Shown here: piece by piece, positions 1-7,806 of the stretch | Layout: each line of letters opens with the position of its first letter | Numbering within the stretch: position 1 is the first letter of the stretch | NCBI GenBank assembly: GCA_018005585.1 | Contig: JAGMZX010000030.1 | Coordinates: forward strand, 1 to 46,408 | DNA from: Candidatus Hydrogenedentota bacterium | Lineage (GTDB): Bacteria; Hydrogenedentota; Hydrogenedentia; Hydrogenedentales; JAGMZX01 | Reading direction: 5' to 3' | DNA: 46,408 nucleotides | Program-made: the position numbers and the translations under genes | Notes under the pieces: model-generated | What the model was told of the DNA's origin: nothing | Databases searched by the model: none | Seen by the model: only the letters and a program-made list of their open reading frames with translations

Positions 1-345
1 CTTGCGGATGAGCGGGCCGCGCCACGTCACGCCTGTCAGGTCGTTGCCCTTCTCCAGATACAGCACGTCGCCCTCGACGCGGACCTTGCCCGGCGCGGCG
101 AAGTCCGAAACACGCCACCCTTCGCTCCATTGCATTGATCCGGGCAGCACCTGCCCCGCCGCGCCCGCATTGTGGCGCAATTTGAATCCCGGAACGGGCG
201 CCAGTTTCGCGGTGTCGTCGGTCGGCGTATCGGTGGCCGGTTCTTCCGTCTCTGCCCGGCCTTCCAGGCGCCCCAGCAACAACAACGCGGGCAACAGCAC
301 ACAAAGCCAGGCCAGACGACTCGTCCTCGCAGGAACGCGCACCAT
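1..345 (-). CDS. Secreted protein, N-terminal part only (window edge cuts the 3' end)
   Basis: The first 115 codons are visible; the gene continues beyond the window start. The ATG at 343-345 is preceded by a GAGG ribosome site (rc GGGAGGCTTAAA-ATG). Residues 1-30 form a signal peptide: an Arg-rich start, then a Leu/Ala-rich core (CVLLPALLLLG). A Glu/Thr/Asp-rich linker follows to about residue 48. Residues 55-115 alternate hydrophobic and polar residues (VEGDVLYLEKGNDLTGVTWRG), resembling the first strands of a concanavalin-like beta-sandwich such as DUF1080 or GH16-type modules. The neighbour on the other strand also carries a DUF1080 module, so a role in extracellular glycan binding or cleavage is plausible. 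That function is inferred; secretion and coding status are well supported. Confidence 0.75.
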   Translation of the reverse strand, partial: MVRVPARTSRLAWLCVLLPALLLLGRLEGRAETEEPATDTPTDDTAKLAPVPGFKLRHNAGAAGQVLPGSMQWSEGWRVSDFAAPGKVRVEGDVLYLEKGNDLTGVTWRGPLIRK

Positions 346-393
346 TTTAAGCCTCCCTCAGCCGATTATCGTGTTGTGACGCGGCTTCGATTC

Positions 394-399
394 ATTATA
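394..399 (-). promoter_or_regulatory. Consensus -10 hexamer for the minus-strand secreted protein
   Basis: The minus strand reads TATAAT at this position, a perfect sigma70-type -10 box in a GC-rich intergenic region (346-630). Transcription would begin near 387, giving a leader of about 42 nt before the ATG at 345. No good -35 is visible at 16-18 nt. Seen in sequence; activity is inferred. Confidence 0.5.
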
Positions 400-630
400 C
401 ACGCTTGGCGGCCGGGCCGTCCTTCTGCACGGGTGTCTTCCCGCGTGTTCTGCTCACAAGTTACAGCACGCATTCTCATTACCCCGATCTTCCGGCTGGT
501 CCGTCAGGCGCCGTTTCTTCCATGACATAGTGCGCTTGATATTGGGGCACGGGCTGGGCAAGGATGCCGCAGGCGGGCGGAACGGGAAGACTATCGCCGC
601 GCCGTTTTTCCAAACACGAAGGAGACAGCC

Positions 631-3345
631 ATGAAGTGTGCCGCCACGGTGCTTGTCGTGCTCGTTCTGGGCGGGTCCGGTTGCGCGAGGGGCGCGGACG
701 CGCCCGCGCTGCCGGAGCTCAGCGACAAGACTCTTGTGGTCTGGGCGCGGCCCGCGAACCTGACGCAGCAGGGCGGCAGCGCACTGACCATCGAACAGCG
801 CGGCATTTTTGACGCCATCGTGCTTGGCGAGCGCGCGCCGGGCAAGTGGATGGCCGGCAGCAACAATTTCCTGCGCACACAGGATGACCAGAGCGCAAAC
901 GCTGTGGAAACGGCCGGGCCGGACATGCTGGTGCAGGTTGCCATCGCGTACGCGGGCAAACGCGTGACGCTGCACCGGGACGGCGCCGTCTATGCGGTTT
1001 ACGAGGTGGCCGAACCGCAGACCTTCGCGGAAGGCAGCATGGTCCTTATCGGGCTGCGTCACCTGGACCGGCGCGGCCAGCAGAACGCCTATTTCGCCGG
1101 TGCGATTGAAGAGGCCCGCATTTATGACCGCGCGTTGATCGGGGCCGAAATCGCGGCGTTGAAGCCGAATATGCCCTCGGAACCCGCGCCGCTGGCCTGC
1201 TGGGACTTTGAAGACGGCGCCGCCAGAGACACCATGGGCGTGTTTGCCGATGGCTTGCTCCTGGGCGGTGCGCGCATCGAGGGCGGGCGTCTTGTGCTCG
1301 ACGGGATGTCCGCGTACATGAGAACGCCCGATGACGCCAGCGCGGGCGGCGCGTCGCCGCTGCATTTCCGGCCCGCGGCCGGGGTGATGGCCGACACGAT
1401 CCCCTTTTACTGGAAAGGCGAGTATCACATCTTCTACTTGCGCGGCGGCATCGGCAAAGTACCTTGGGAACATGTGGTGTCCAGGGACCTGGTCCGCTGG
1501 CGCGAACTGCCGACGGCGCTTTTGTCCGACGGCGCGCCGGACAGCCCCGATGGCGGCCACATGTTCACCGGCAGCGTCATTGAGAAGGACGGGACCTTCC
1601 ACATCTTCTATACCGGCCATAATCCCCAGAATCCAGAGGGACAGGAATTCACGATGCACGCCACGAGTCCGGATCTCATCACCTGGACCAAACACCCGGA
1701 AGACAAACTCGGGCCGGATGGCGTCATCTATTCAAATGCGCCGCACAACCGCAATTGGCGCGATTCATATGTGTTCCGGAATGACGCCGAGCAGCAATAC
1801 TGGATGCTGGTCATCGCCGACGGCGTGCGGGAGAAAAAGCCCGTGCAAGGGCTGCTCACATCGAAAGACCTCGCTGCCTGGACCTATGAGCAGCCGCTTG
1901 CGGGCGCAGATGGCCAGGAATGTCCCGACCTGTTCCGTATCGGCGGCACGTGGTATCTCCTCGGCGGCGACCACTACCTGTGCGCGCCACATCCGCGCGG
2001 GCCTTACACGCGCCCTGCGTTCAGCGTCATCGACCGGCCCGGTGTTTACGCGGCCAAGCGCATGTTCGACGGGCAGCGGCACATCTGGACCGGCTGGGCG
2101 TGGGACACCGCGACGCTGCGCGATGGCGAGAATGGCATCTGGGGCGGCGACCAGTGTCTGCCCCGCGAACTGCATCCCGGCCCGGACGGGCAGCTCTTCT
2201 GCAAACCCGCGCGCGAGGTCGAGGCCGCCTTCTCAAACACGGTGAGACCCAATCCGGAAATCCTGGAAGGCGCGTGGGACAGGAGCGGCGGCAAGCTCAC
2301 GGGTGCGCCAGAAGGGGCTGGCATCGCCCGGTGCCGCTGCGCCGTCCCGGCGGATTACATGTTTACCTGCAAGTTCCGTCTCGACCGCAAGGGGCAAGTG
2401 ACCTTTCTGATGCGCCAGCGCGATGACGGCCGCGCGTACCGCTTCTCGGTGCGACCGGACGCGCAGTCGGCGGCGTTGTCGGGCGAGAATATCGACAGGG
2501 TGCATGACCACGTCGCCGTGAATACGGACGAACCCATCACTGTGAAGGGGTTTGTGCTCGGCAGCCTGATTGAGTGCTTCCTCAACGACGACTATGCGTT
2601 CACGCGGCGCGCGTACAATCTGCGCTCGGGCAGCCTCGGCCTGGAAGTCGAGAACGGCGCTATCGAGATCCTCGACCTGTCCGTCAGTTCGCCTGCCGAC
2701 ACGCCGCTTCCCTTGGACGACTCGGGGTTTGTCCCCATTTTTGATGGCAAGACTTTGACGGGGTGGGAATCGCCGGACATGAGCTACTGGAGCATCGAGG
2801 AGGGAGCGATTACGGGCCGCATTACGCCGGAGCATCCCTGCACGGTCAATCAGTATCTCGTGTGGGAAGGCGGCGCGCTGGACGATTTCGAACTGAAGAT
2901 GAACTACCGGATGTTCGGCGCGTCGGCTTCGAACGGCGGCTTCCAGTTCCGCAGCGCCTTGCTTCCCGGCCACGACATCGCCGGCTACCAGATGGACAAC
3001 AACCTCCAGACCGACTGGCTTGTGCGGCTCTACGACGAACACGGCCGCGAGACCCTCGCCTGGCGCGGGCAGCGCACAGCCATCGGGCCGGACGGCGCCG
3101 TGAACACCGTGTCCCTCCCCGAAGCGGGGGGGCCCGCGCCGTTCAGGCTTGAGGAGTGGCACGAATACCGGCTTATCTGTTGCGGTGCGCACATCAGCCT
3201 GTATGTCAATGGCCAACTCATGGCTGACGTGGTGGACGACGACCCGGCGCAGCGCGACCGTTCCGGGATCCTCGGCCTGCAGTTGCACAGCGGCGACCCG
3301 GTAACCGTGCAATTCAAGGATCTGCTGCTCAAGAGACTGCGTTAG
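631..3345 (+). CDS. Secreted multidomain GH32-like glycosidase with LamG and DUF1080 modules
   Basis: 904 aa. A signal peptide (about 1-25, small residues around Cys18) is followed by a LamG/concanavalin-like domain (about 28-220), a five-bladed propeller of the GH32/GH43 fold (about 240-535), a GH32 C-terminal-type beta-sandwich (545-690) and a DUF1080 (3-keto-disaccharide hydrolase-type) domain (699-904). The DUF1080 start is marked by PIFDGKTLTGW and its end by GILGLQLHSG. Candidate GH32 catalytic residues are Asp255 in MADTIPFYW, Asp378 in WRDSYVF and Glu430 in QECPDLF, matching the family order nucleophile, RD stabiliser, EC acid/base. The start has an AGGAGA site 7 nt upstream. Probable role: extracellular hydrolysis of fructan or a related plant or algal polysaccharide. 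Having DUF1080 on the same chain as GH32 suggests sequential attack or binding. Substrate is unproven. Confidence 0.85.
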   Translation: MKCAATVLVVLVLGGSGCARGADAPALPELSDKTLVVWARPANLTQQGGSALTIEQRGIFDAIVLGERAPGKWMAGSNNFLRTQDDQSANAVETAGPDMLVQVAIAYAGKRVTLHRDGAVYAVYEVAEPQTFAEGSMVLIGLRHLDRRGQQNAYFAGAIEEARIYDRALIGAEIAALKPNMPSEPAPLACWDFEDGAARDTMGVFADGLLLGGARIEGGRLVLDGMSAYMRTPDDASAGGASPLHFRPAAGVMADTIPFYWKGEYHIFYLRGGIGKVPWEHVVSRDLVRWRELPTALLSDGAPDSPDGGHMFTGSVIEKDGTFHIFYTGHNPQNPEGQEFTMHATSPDLITWTKHPEDKLGPDGVIYSNAPHNRNWRDSYVFRNDAEQQYWMLVIADGVREKKPVQGLLTSKDLAAWTYEQPLAGADGQECPDLFRIGGTWYLLGGDHYLCAPHPRGPYTRPAFSVIDRPGVYAAKRMFDGQRHIWTGWAWDTATLRDGENGIWGGDQCLPRELHPGPDGQLFCKPAREVEAAFSNTVRPNPEILEGAWDRSGGKLTGAPEGAGIARCRCAVPADYMFTCKFRLDRKGQVTFLMRQRDDGRAYRFSVRPDAQSAALSGENIDRVHDHVAVNTDEPITVKGFVLGSLIECFLNDDYAFTRRAYNLRSGSLGLEVENGAIEILDLSVSSPADTPLPLDDSGFVPIFDGKTLTGWESPDMSYWSIEEGAITGRITPEHPCTVNQYLVWEGGALDDFELKMNYRMFGASASNGGFQFRSALLPGHDIAGYQMDNNLQTDWLVRLYDEHGRETLAWRGQRTAIGPDGAVNTVSLPEAGGPAPFRLEEWHEYRLICCGAHISLYVNGQLMADVVDDDPAQRDRSGILGLQLHSGDPVTVQFKDLLLKRLR

Positions 3346-3689
3346 CGCGTGGAGGTTGTGGACGAGGTCAGCACGAGGGGCGGCTCGGGCGCGATGACGT
3401 GTGGGACGCCAACTGGCCGGCGGCGGGCTCCTCCGTCGGGGTCTTGGCGATGCGGCCCGGCGCGGACACCGCCAAGTCGTCTCCACGGAATCTTCCAGAA
3501 GCCATCGCAAGGCGTGATTCCCGCTTCTTGCAGGAGCGAGGCCCGTCTCGCCCTTGCGAAACGCGGTCACAGTCAGCACGAACTGAAAACGGAAACGCCC
3601 CCTTTCAACAAGGGGCTCTTGGAAGGAACATCCACGTGGGTTTGATGAGAATCGGGCGGAAACGAAGTGAAAATGCCCGAAAGAGAGAG
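3346..3689. other. Intergenic stretch without recognisable gene
   Basis: These 344 bases between the GH32-like gene and tRNA-Pro hold only short open frames with no recognisable domain and no ribosome site. A small hairpin (CCCCTT / AAGGGG with a 5-nt loop, near 3601-3617) lies in it but has no following T-run, so it is a weak terminator candidate at best. Nothing else is seen. Confidence 0.4.
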
Positions 3690-3768
3690 TGGTCGGGGTG
3701 ATTGGATTTGAACCAACGCTCTCTTGACCCCCAGTCAAGCGCCTTAGACCGGGCTAGGCCACACCCCG
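3690..3768 (-). tRNA. tRNA-Pro (anticodon GGG), CCA encoded
   Basis: On the minus strand the cloverleaf folds completely. The acceptor stem CGGGGTG pairs with CACCCCG, and the discriminator A is followed by a genomically encoded CCA. The D arm is GCCT/AGGC. The anticodon stem CTTGA/TCAAG holds the loop CTGGGGG, giving anticodon GGG (reads CCC/CCU, proline). The T arm is GTTGG/CCAAT with loop TTCAAAT, closing on a G-U pair. Without CCA it spans 3693-3768, 76 nt. An extended -10 promoter lies 18 nt upstream. It is divergent from miaB, which modifies a different set of tRNAs (A37 of those reading UNN codons), so the pairing is probably positional. Confidence 0.95.
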
Positions 3769-3786
3769 ACAACGTGTACCATGAGA

Positions 3787-3816
3787 ATCATAGCAGACCC
3801 TGGGCCGCAGGCACAA
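3787..3816 (-). promoter_or_regulatory. Predicted promoter of tRNA-Pro
   Basis: The minus strand carries the extended -10 TGC-TATGAT (TATGAT at 3787-3792) and a poor -35, TTGTGC (3811-3816), with an 18-nt spacer. Initiation near 3780 would leave a leader of about 12 nt before the tRNA. The TGC-TAT core is the same as at the miaB and 36201 promoters. Confidence 0.5.
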
Positions 3817-3878
3817 GGCGCGGGCGATTGTTGCCTGGCGTGGCAAGCCGCCGGTGCCGCGCGCCCGGCCGGGTGTCT

Positions 3879-3908
3879 TTGAGCGCCCCTACGGCTCGAT
3901 GCTATACT
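3879..3908 (+). promoter_or_regulatory. Predicted promoter of miaB
   Basis: TTGAGC (3879-3884), an 18-nt spacer and the extended -10 TGC-TATACT (hexamer 3903-3908). Transcription would start near 3915, inside the palindrome at 3907-3922. This is the best-formed promoter upstream of a protein gene in the first 10 kb. Confidence 0.55.
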
Positions 3909-3922
3909 GAACGCGTGTTCAG
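3907..3922. promoter_or_regulatory. Inverted repeat CTGAAC-N4-GTTCAG over the miaB start site (LexA-box-like)
   Basis: The arms CTGAAC and GTTCAG are perfect inverted repeats separated by GCGT. The core GAAC-N4-GTTC matches the Gram-positive type LexA box, and the outer CTG...CAG recalls the enterobacterial type. It touches the -10 hexamer and covers the predicted +1, a typical repressor position. No lexA gene is in the window, so the binding protein is unknown. Confidence 0.35.
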
Positions 3923-3978
3923 TTGCGTCTACGGGCGCCCTCGCAGCGATGACAACACCTGCCCGCGGAATCGTGTCC

Positions 3979-5319
3979 ATGCCGGAAAAAGCCTACATCA
4001 AGACGTTCGGCTGTCAGATGAACGAGCATGACAGCTTCCGAATGATGGACCTCCTGCGCGAGGCGGGATATGGCATTGCCGAATCGCCGGACGACGCGTC
4101 GGTCATCCTGCTGAACACGTGCAGCGTGCGGCACAATCCGGAAAACAAGGTGTACAGCTTTCTGGGCGCGCTGCGGCGGCGGAAGATGCAGCGGCCGGAC
4201 ATCATCGTGGGCGTAGCGGGCTGCGTCGCGCAGCAGGAAGGCGAACGGCTGCTCGAACGGGAGAAAGCGCTGGACCTCGTCTTCGGCCCGGATAACCTGT
4301 TCCGCTTGCCGGAGATGCTTGAAGCCGTGAAGCGGGGCGAGCGCGTGTGCGCGACGCAATGGCTGCCGCGCGAGCGGAAGATTCAGAATTTCATCCCGGA
4401 GGAATGGGTGGAGCGGGGCCATGTGGACGGCGTGAAGGCGTACATCGCCATCACGAAGGGGTGCAACAACATGTGCACCTTCTGTATCGTGCCGCACACG
4501 CGCGGGCGCGAAGTGAGCCGCGAGGCGGAGAATATCGTGCGGGAAGCGCGCAGTCTGGTCGCCCGCGGCGCGAAGGAAATCTGGCTGCTCGGCCAGAACG
4601 TCAACTCGTATCAGGCTTCGCGCAACTACCGGTTCCTCGAACTGCTCGATGAATTGTCGCGCCTGGAAGGGCTCGAGCGCATCCGGTTCACGGCGCCGCA
4701 CCCGAAAGACTGGAACAAGGAATTGTCGGACCTCATGGCGGCGCGCAAGCGCATCTGCAAGCATTTGCATCTGCCGTTCCAGGCGGGCTCGGACCGCATA
4801 CTGTCCATGATGCGGCGCAACCATACGCTTGAAGAGTATCTCGACAAGGTGCGCTACTTGCGCTCAGTTGCGCCGGGCGTCGAAATCACCACGGACCTCA
4901 TCGTTGGTTTTCCAACGGAGAGCGAAGCGGAATTCGAGCGTACGCTCTATTGTCTGGAACAAGCGCGCTTCAGCCAGGTCTATCCGTTCAAGTATTCGCC
5001 GCGTCCAGGCACGCCCGCGGCGGGTCTCAACGATGACGTGCCGCGCGAAACCAAGGAAGAGCGCTTGGCTCGCGTGATCGCGGTTCAGGATCGCATCAAC
5101 GAGGAAAGCCAGCGTGCGCTGGTGGGCACGACGCAGGAGGTGCTTATCGACGGCGCGCATCCGAGGAAGCGGCATGTGATGAGCGGGCGCACGGACGGAT
5201 ACCGCGCCATCAGCGTGCGCGGCGCAACGCTCGAGATTGGCGACCTCGTTTCCGTGCGCGTCGCCGGTTATGCCGGGCACTGGCTCGAAGGCGAACTGGC
5301 GGACGTGACTTGCGCGTAG
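3979..5319 (+). CDS. miaB: tRNA-2-methylthio-N6-dimethylallyladenosine synthase MiaB
   Basis: 446 aa from the ATG at 3979; an in-frame ATG at 3949 would add ten residues, but homologues normally begin just before YIKTFGCQMN. Neither start has a clear ribosome site. Order: UPF0004 domain with auxiliary-cluster cysteines (Cys12 in FGCQMN, then LNTCSVR and AGCVAQ), radical SAM barrel with CNNMCTFC (Cys162, Cys166, Cys169), and a C-terminal TRAM domain (about 380-446). MiaB inserts sulfur and a methyl group at C2 of i6A37 in tRNAs that read UNN codons, using SAM and two 4Fe-4S clusters in the cytoplasm. CIVPHTRGRE and the LGQNVNSY signature fit MiaB rather than RimO or MtaB. It ends 7 nt from the converging lactonase gene. 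Confidence 0.96.
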   Translation: MPEKAYIKTFGCQMNEHDSFRMMDLLREAGYGIAESPDDASVILLNTCSVRHNPENKVYSFLGALRRRKMQRPDIIVGVAGCVAQQEGERLLEREKALDLVFGPDNLFRLPEMLEAVKRGERVCATQWLPRERKIQNFIPEEWVERGHVDGVKAYIAITKGCNNMCTFCIVPHTRGREVSREAENIVREARSLVARGAKEIWLLGQNVNSYQASRNYRFLELLDELSRLEGLERIRFTAPHPKDWNKELSDLMAARKRICKHLHLPFQAGSDRILSMMRRNHTLEEYLDKVRYLRSVAPGVEITTDLIVGFPTESEAEFERTLYCLEQARFSQVYPFKYSPRPGTPAAGLNDDVPRETKEERLARVIAVQDRINEESQRALVGTTQEVLIDGAHPRKRHVMSGRTDGYRAISVRGATLEIGDLVSVRVAGYAGHWLEGELADVTCA

Positions 5320-5326
5320 TGCGGGT

Positions 5327-6469
5327 TCAGTAGAACGTCACGCACACCGGCTTGGGGATTTCCATACTCTGACCAACGGGGGAGAGCGCGCCCGATTCCG
5401 CGTCGATGCGGAACAGCACCACGGTATTCGTGTCCTGGTTCGCCGCGACCAGAAAACGCCCCGAGGGATCGATATTGAAATTGCGCGGCGTGCGCCCCTG
5501 CGTGGATGTCTCGCCCAACGGGGTAAGCCGGCCCGTGTCTGCGTCCACGGCGAAGGCCGCGACGCTGTCATGTCCGCGGTTCGAGCAATAAACGAACCGG
5601 CCCGACGGATGCACGCGGATCTCCGCGGTCGTGTTCTGGCCGTCGAATCCTTCTGGCAGCGTGCCCACGGAATGCAACATATCGAGCCGGCCCTGTGTCG
5701 CGTCATAAGCGAATGCGGTGACAGTGCTGCCCAATTCGTTCACAACGTAAGCGAAGCGTCCACTTGGATGAAACGCGAAATGCCGCGGACCCGCGCCGGG
5801 AGCAAGCGCCGCGAAGGGCGGGACATTCGGCTCGAGCGTGCCGCCCCGGTCGTCGTAGCGATAGACAAGAATCTTGTCAAGGCCGAGGTCCGCGGCGAAT
5901 ACGAAACGCCCGGCCGCGTCGAGCGTCACGGAATGCGCGTGCGGTCCTTCCTGGCGCTGCGGGTTGATGCTCGATCCTTCGTGCTGGACGAATGCGCAGG
6001 CCTCGCCGAGCCGGCCTGCTTCGTCGATGGGCAGCACGACGACACTGCCGCCGCCGTAATTCGCCGCGAGAACGTGGCGGCCCGCGCGGTCCACCGCAAC
6101 ATGGCACGGCCCCCGGCCCACGGACGACGCGGCGTTGAGGAACGTAAGCTTGCCCGTGACGGGGTCGATGGCAAAGGCGTTGATCGTGCCCGGGCCGCCC
6201 TCGCCCACGGCATACAGGTGAGGCTTGCTCGGATGGACCGCGAGGAACGACGGGCCCTTCGCACGCCCGGCAAGGCCGAGGTATTCGAGGCGGCCGTCCT
6301 CCGCGTGGAGTCTCAGCAGAAAGATACCCTCGTCCGGACCGCTGGCGTAAGTGCCTATATAGACGAACAGAGGCCTCGAGGCTGTTTCCCCAGCGGCGGC
6401 GAACCCGGCTTGTGTGAGACCGCTCAGACTCACGGAGATCAGGCCTGCCAAGACCAACTCGTTTCTCAT
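5327..6469 (-). CDS. Secreted lactonase-family beta-propeller (6-phosphogluconolactonase-like)
   Basis: 380 aa. A signal peptide (about 1-25, ending near AGFAAAGE) precedes a seven-bladed propeller of the lactonase/YbhE family. Blade-like repeats recur: FVYIGTYASGPDEGIF, LTFLNAASSVGRGPCHVAVD, GPRHFAFHPSGRFAYVVNELGS, and HPSGRFVYCSNRGHDSVAAF near the end. The GPRH and RGHDS motifs are typical of this family. Cytoplasmic relatives hydrolyse 6-phosphogluconolactone, but an exported copy is more likely to act on another sugar lactone, for instance one made by the neighbouring oxidoreductase. The start has AAGGAT 6 nt upstream. It is divergent from the aldo/keto reductase with overlapping promoters. 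Family is clear; substrate is not. Confidence 0.88.
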   Translation of the reverse strand: MRNELVLAGLISVSLSGLTQAGFAAAGETASRPLFVYIGTYASGPDEGIFLLRLHAEDGRLEYLGLAGRAKGPSFLAVHPSKPHLYAVGEGGPGTINAFAIDPVTGKLTFLNAASSVGRGPCHVAVDRAGRHVLAANYGGGSVVVLPIDEAGRLGEACAFVQHEGSSINPQRQEGPHAHSVTLDAAGRFVFAADLGLDKILVYRYDDRGGTLEPNVPPFAALAPGAGPRHFAFHPSGRFAYVVNELGSTVTAFAYDATQGRLDMLHSVGTLPEGFDGQNTTAEIRVHPSGRFVYCSNRGHDSVAAFAVDADTGRLTPLGETSTQGRTPRNFNIDPSGRFLVAANQDTNTVVLFRIDAESGALSPVGQSMEIPKPVCVTFY

Positions 6470-6498
6470 GGCATATCCTTCGGCTGTGCGTGCCCTCC

Positions 6499-6511
6499 AC
6501 TATGGCATAAT
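6499..6511. promoter_or_regulatory. Overlapping divergent extended -10 elements
   Basis: The minus strand reads TGC-CATAGT (hexamer 6499-6504) toward the lactonase gene. The plus strand reads TGG-CATAAT (hexamer 6506-6511) toward the aldo/keto reductase. The two nearly abut, so the genes would compete for polymerase or be co-regulated. No good -35 is visible for either. Confidence 0.4.
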
Positions 6512-6553
6512 GAGCCGCAAGGTTCCATTATCAAACGCGGAGGCAGCCAAGTC

Positions 6554-7525
6554 ATGAAGCGTCGCGAATTCATGGGAAAATTCGCCGCGTCAGCGGCTCT
6601 CGCCGCAAGCGGCGCGGCATGGCGAGGGGCGGCGAGTGCCCGGGAGAACATTTCGTCGGCGGCTGTCTTGCCTCGGCGGTCTATCGGCGCGAGCGGGATC
6701 GAGGTCTCCGTGATCGGCTTCAGCGGCATTGTGGCGCGTGACAATACGCCGGAAGCCGTGGCGCAAGTCGTGCACGATGCGATCGAGGCGGGCGTCAACT
6801 ACTTCGACACGGCGGCTTCCTATGGAAATTCGCAAGAGATGCTTGCCCCGGCGCTCAAGCCATTCCGCAAGGACATTGTCCTCGCCACGAAAACGCGCGA
6901 GCGCACGCGCGAAGGCGCGCGGCGCGAGTTCGAGCAGTCGTGCGCTATTCTCGGCACGGACTACTTCGACCTGTACCTCGTGCATGGCATTCAGCATGTG
7001 GCCGCCGATGTAGACCCCGTGTTTGCGGCGGAAGGCGCGATGGAATACCTGCTCGAACGGAGGCGGGCCGGTCAAATCCGGTTGCTGGGATTCTCCGCGC
7101 ATTCAGATGCCGCGGCTCTTGCAGCCCTGGACCGCCACCCGTTCGACTTCTTCTATTACCCGGTCAGTTATGCGCCGTGGCTGAAGGCCGGCTTCGGGCC
7201 GTCCGTGCTGGCCGCGGCACGGGAGAAAAGCATCCCGTGTATTGCGCTGAAAGCGTTGGCGCGGCAGAAATGGCCGGAAGGCACGCCGTCCGAAAAACGG
7301 CAGGGCAAGCGCTGGTACGAGCCGATTGAATCGCGCGAAGAAGCCTCGCTCGCGCTAAGATGGGCGCTCAGCCAGGCGATCGTGAGCGTGCTTCCGCCCG
7401 GCGATGAGAGACTCTATCGCGAAGCCCTCGCCCTGCGCGACAATCTGTCTCCGATTACCGTGGAAGAGACGGAACGGCTGGGTGTGCTGGCGCAGAGCAT
7501 GAACCCGCTGTTCCCCCGTGCGTGA
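6554..7525 (+). CDS. Tat-exported aldo/keto reductase
   Basis: 323 aa. It opens with a twin-arginine signal (MKRREFMGKFAASAALAAS, Ala-rich core to about residue 35). The AKR barrel follows and keeps the catalytic tetrad: Asp and Tyr in YFDTAASYGNS, Lys in LATKTRER and His in YLVHGIQH. The Tat signal suggests the protein is exported folded with NAD(P)H bound. Such exported AKRs are frequent next to Gfo/Idh/MocA enzymes in saccharolytic planctomycete-like bacteria. ATG 6554 is preceded by GGAGG about 11 nt away. An open frame extends far upstream, but it lies opposite the lactonase gene and is not the coding start. The sugar or aldehyde substrate is unknown. Confidence 0.88.
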   Translation: MKRREFMGKFAASAALAASGAAWRGAASARENISSAAVLPRRSIGASGIEVSVIGFSGIVARDNTPEAVAQVVHDAIEAGVNYFDTAASYGNSQEMLAPALKPFRKDIVLATKTRERTREGARREFEQSCAILGTDYFDLYLVHGIQHVAADVDPVFAAEGAMEYLLERRRAGQIRLLGFSAHSDAAALAALDRHPFDFFYYPVSYAPWLKAGFGPSVLAAAREKSIPCIALKALARQKWPEGTPSEKRQGKRWYEPIESREEASLALRWALSQAIVSVLPPGDERLYREALALRDNLSPITVEETERLGVLAQSMNPLFPRA

Positions 7526-7806
7526 GGGGGAAGAGGGGGGAGCAGTGAGCCGGGACTGTTCCTACTCTGTCTCTATCCGAAAAACGGCGACGAGGTGGAC
7601 GATATCAAGGAACTGGCGGTTCGGGAAGAGGCGGCGGCCGGGTCCGTGAAAAAGGGCTCAAGGACCGCACGGGCCGGGTTCTTGCATACGACGATGTTGC
7701 CCAATACACCAATTGGGCGTGAGTGGTCCGCCAAACGATGGCTGTCATGACGCAAATCGGCGCTGCCATCGACGGGAATGGCGCATGGCCCGTCACGTGA
7801 GGTCTT

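Noticed and set aside
3126-3132. Run of seven G in the GH32-like gene as a second phase-variation site
   Set aside because: Seven G is common at this GC content and lies in ordinary Gly/Pro codons; too short to support a slippage claim.
3596-3620. Hairpin CCCCTT-TCAAC-AAGGGG as terminator of the GH32-like gene
   Set aside because: It is about 250 bases beyond the stop, has a six-pair stem and no T-run; kept only as a note on the intergenic entry.
454-3738. Long minus-strand open frames of 413 and 501 codons (454-1695 and 2233-3738) opposite the GH32-like gene
   Set aside because: They mirror a well-supported gene, and the second would also run through tRNA-Pro. No recognisable motifs.
5570-6553. 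Upstream extension of the aldo/keto reductase reading frame
   Set aside because: It is antisense to the lactonase gene. The Tat signal at 6554 with an SD site and a -10 element fixes the real start.
7573-7796. Two short minus-strand open frames (60 and 63 codons) between the aldo/keto reductase and sialidase-like genes
   Set aside because: No ribosome site, no hydrophobic or domain pattern; the 281-nt gap otherwise shows nothing recognisable.
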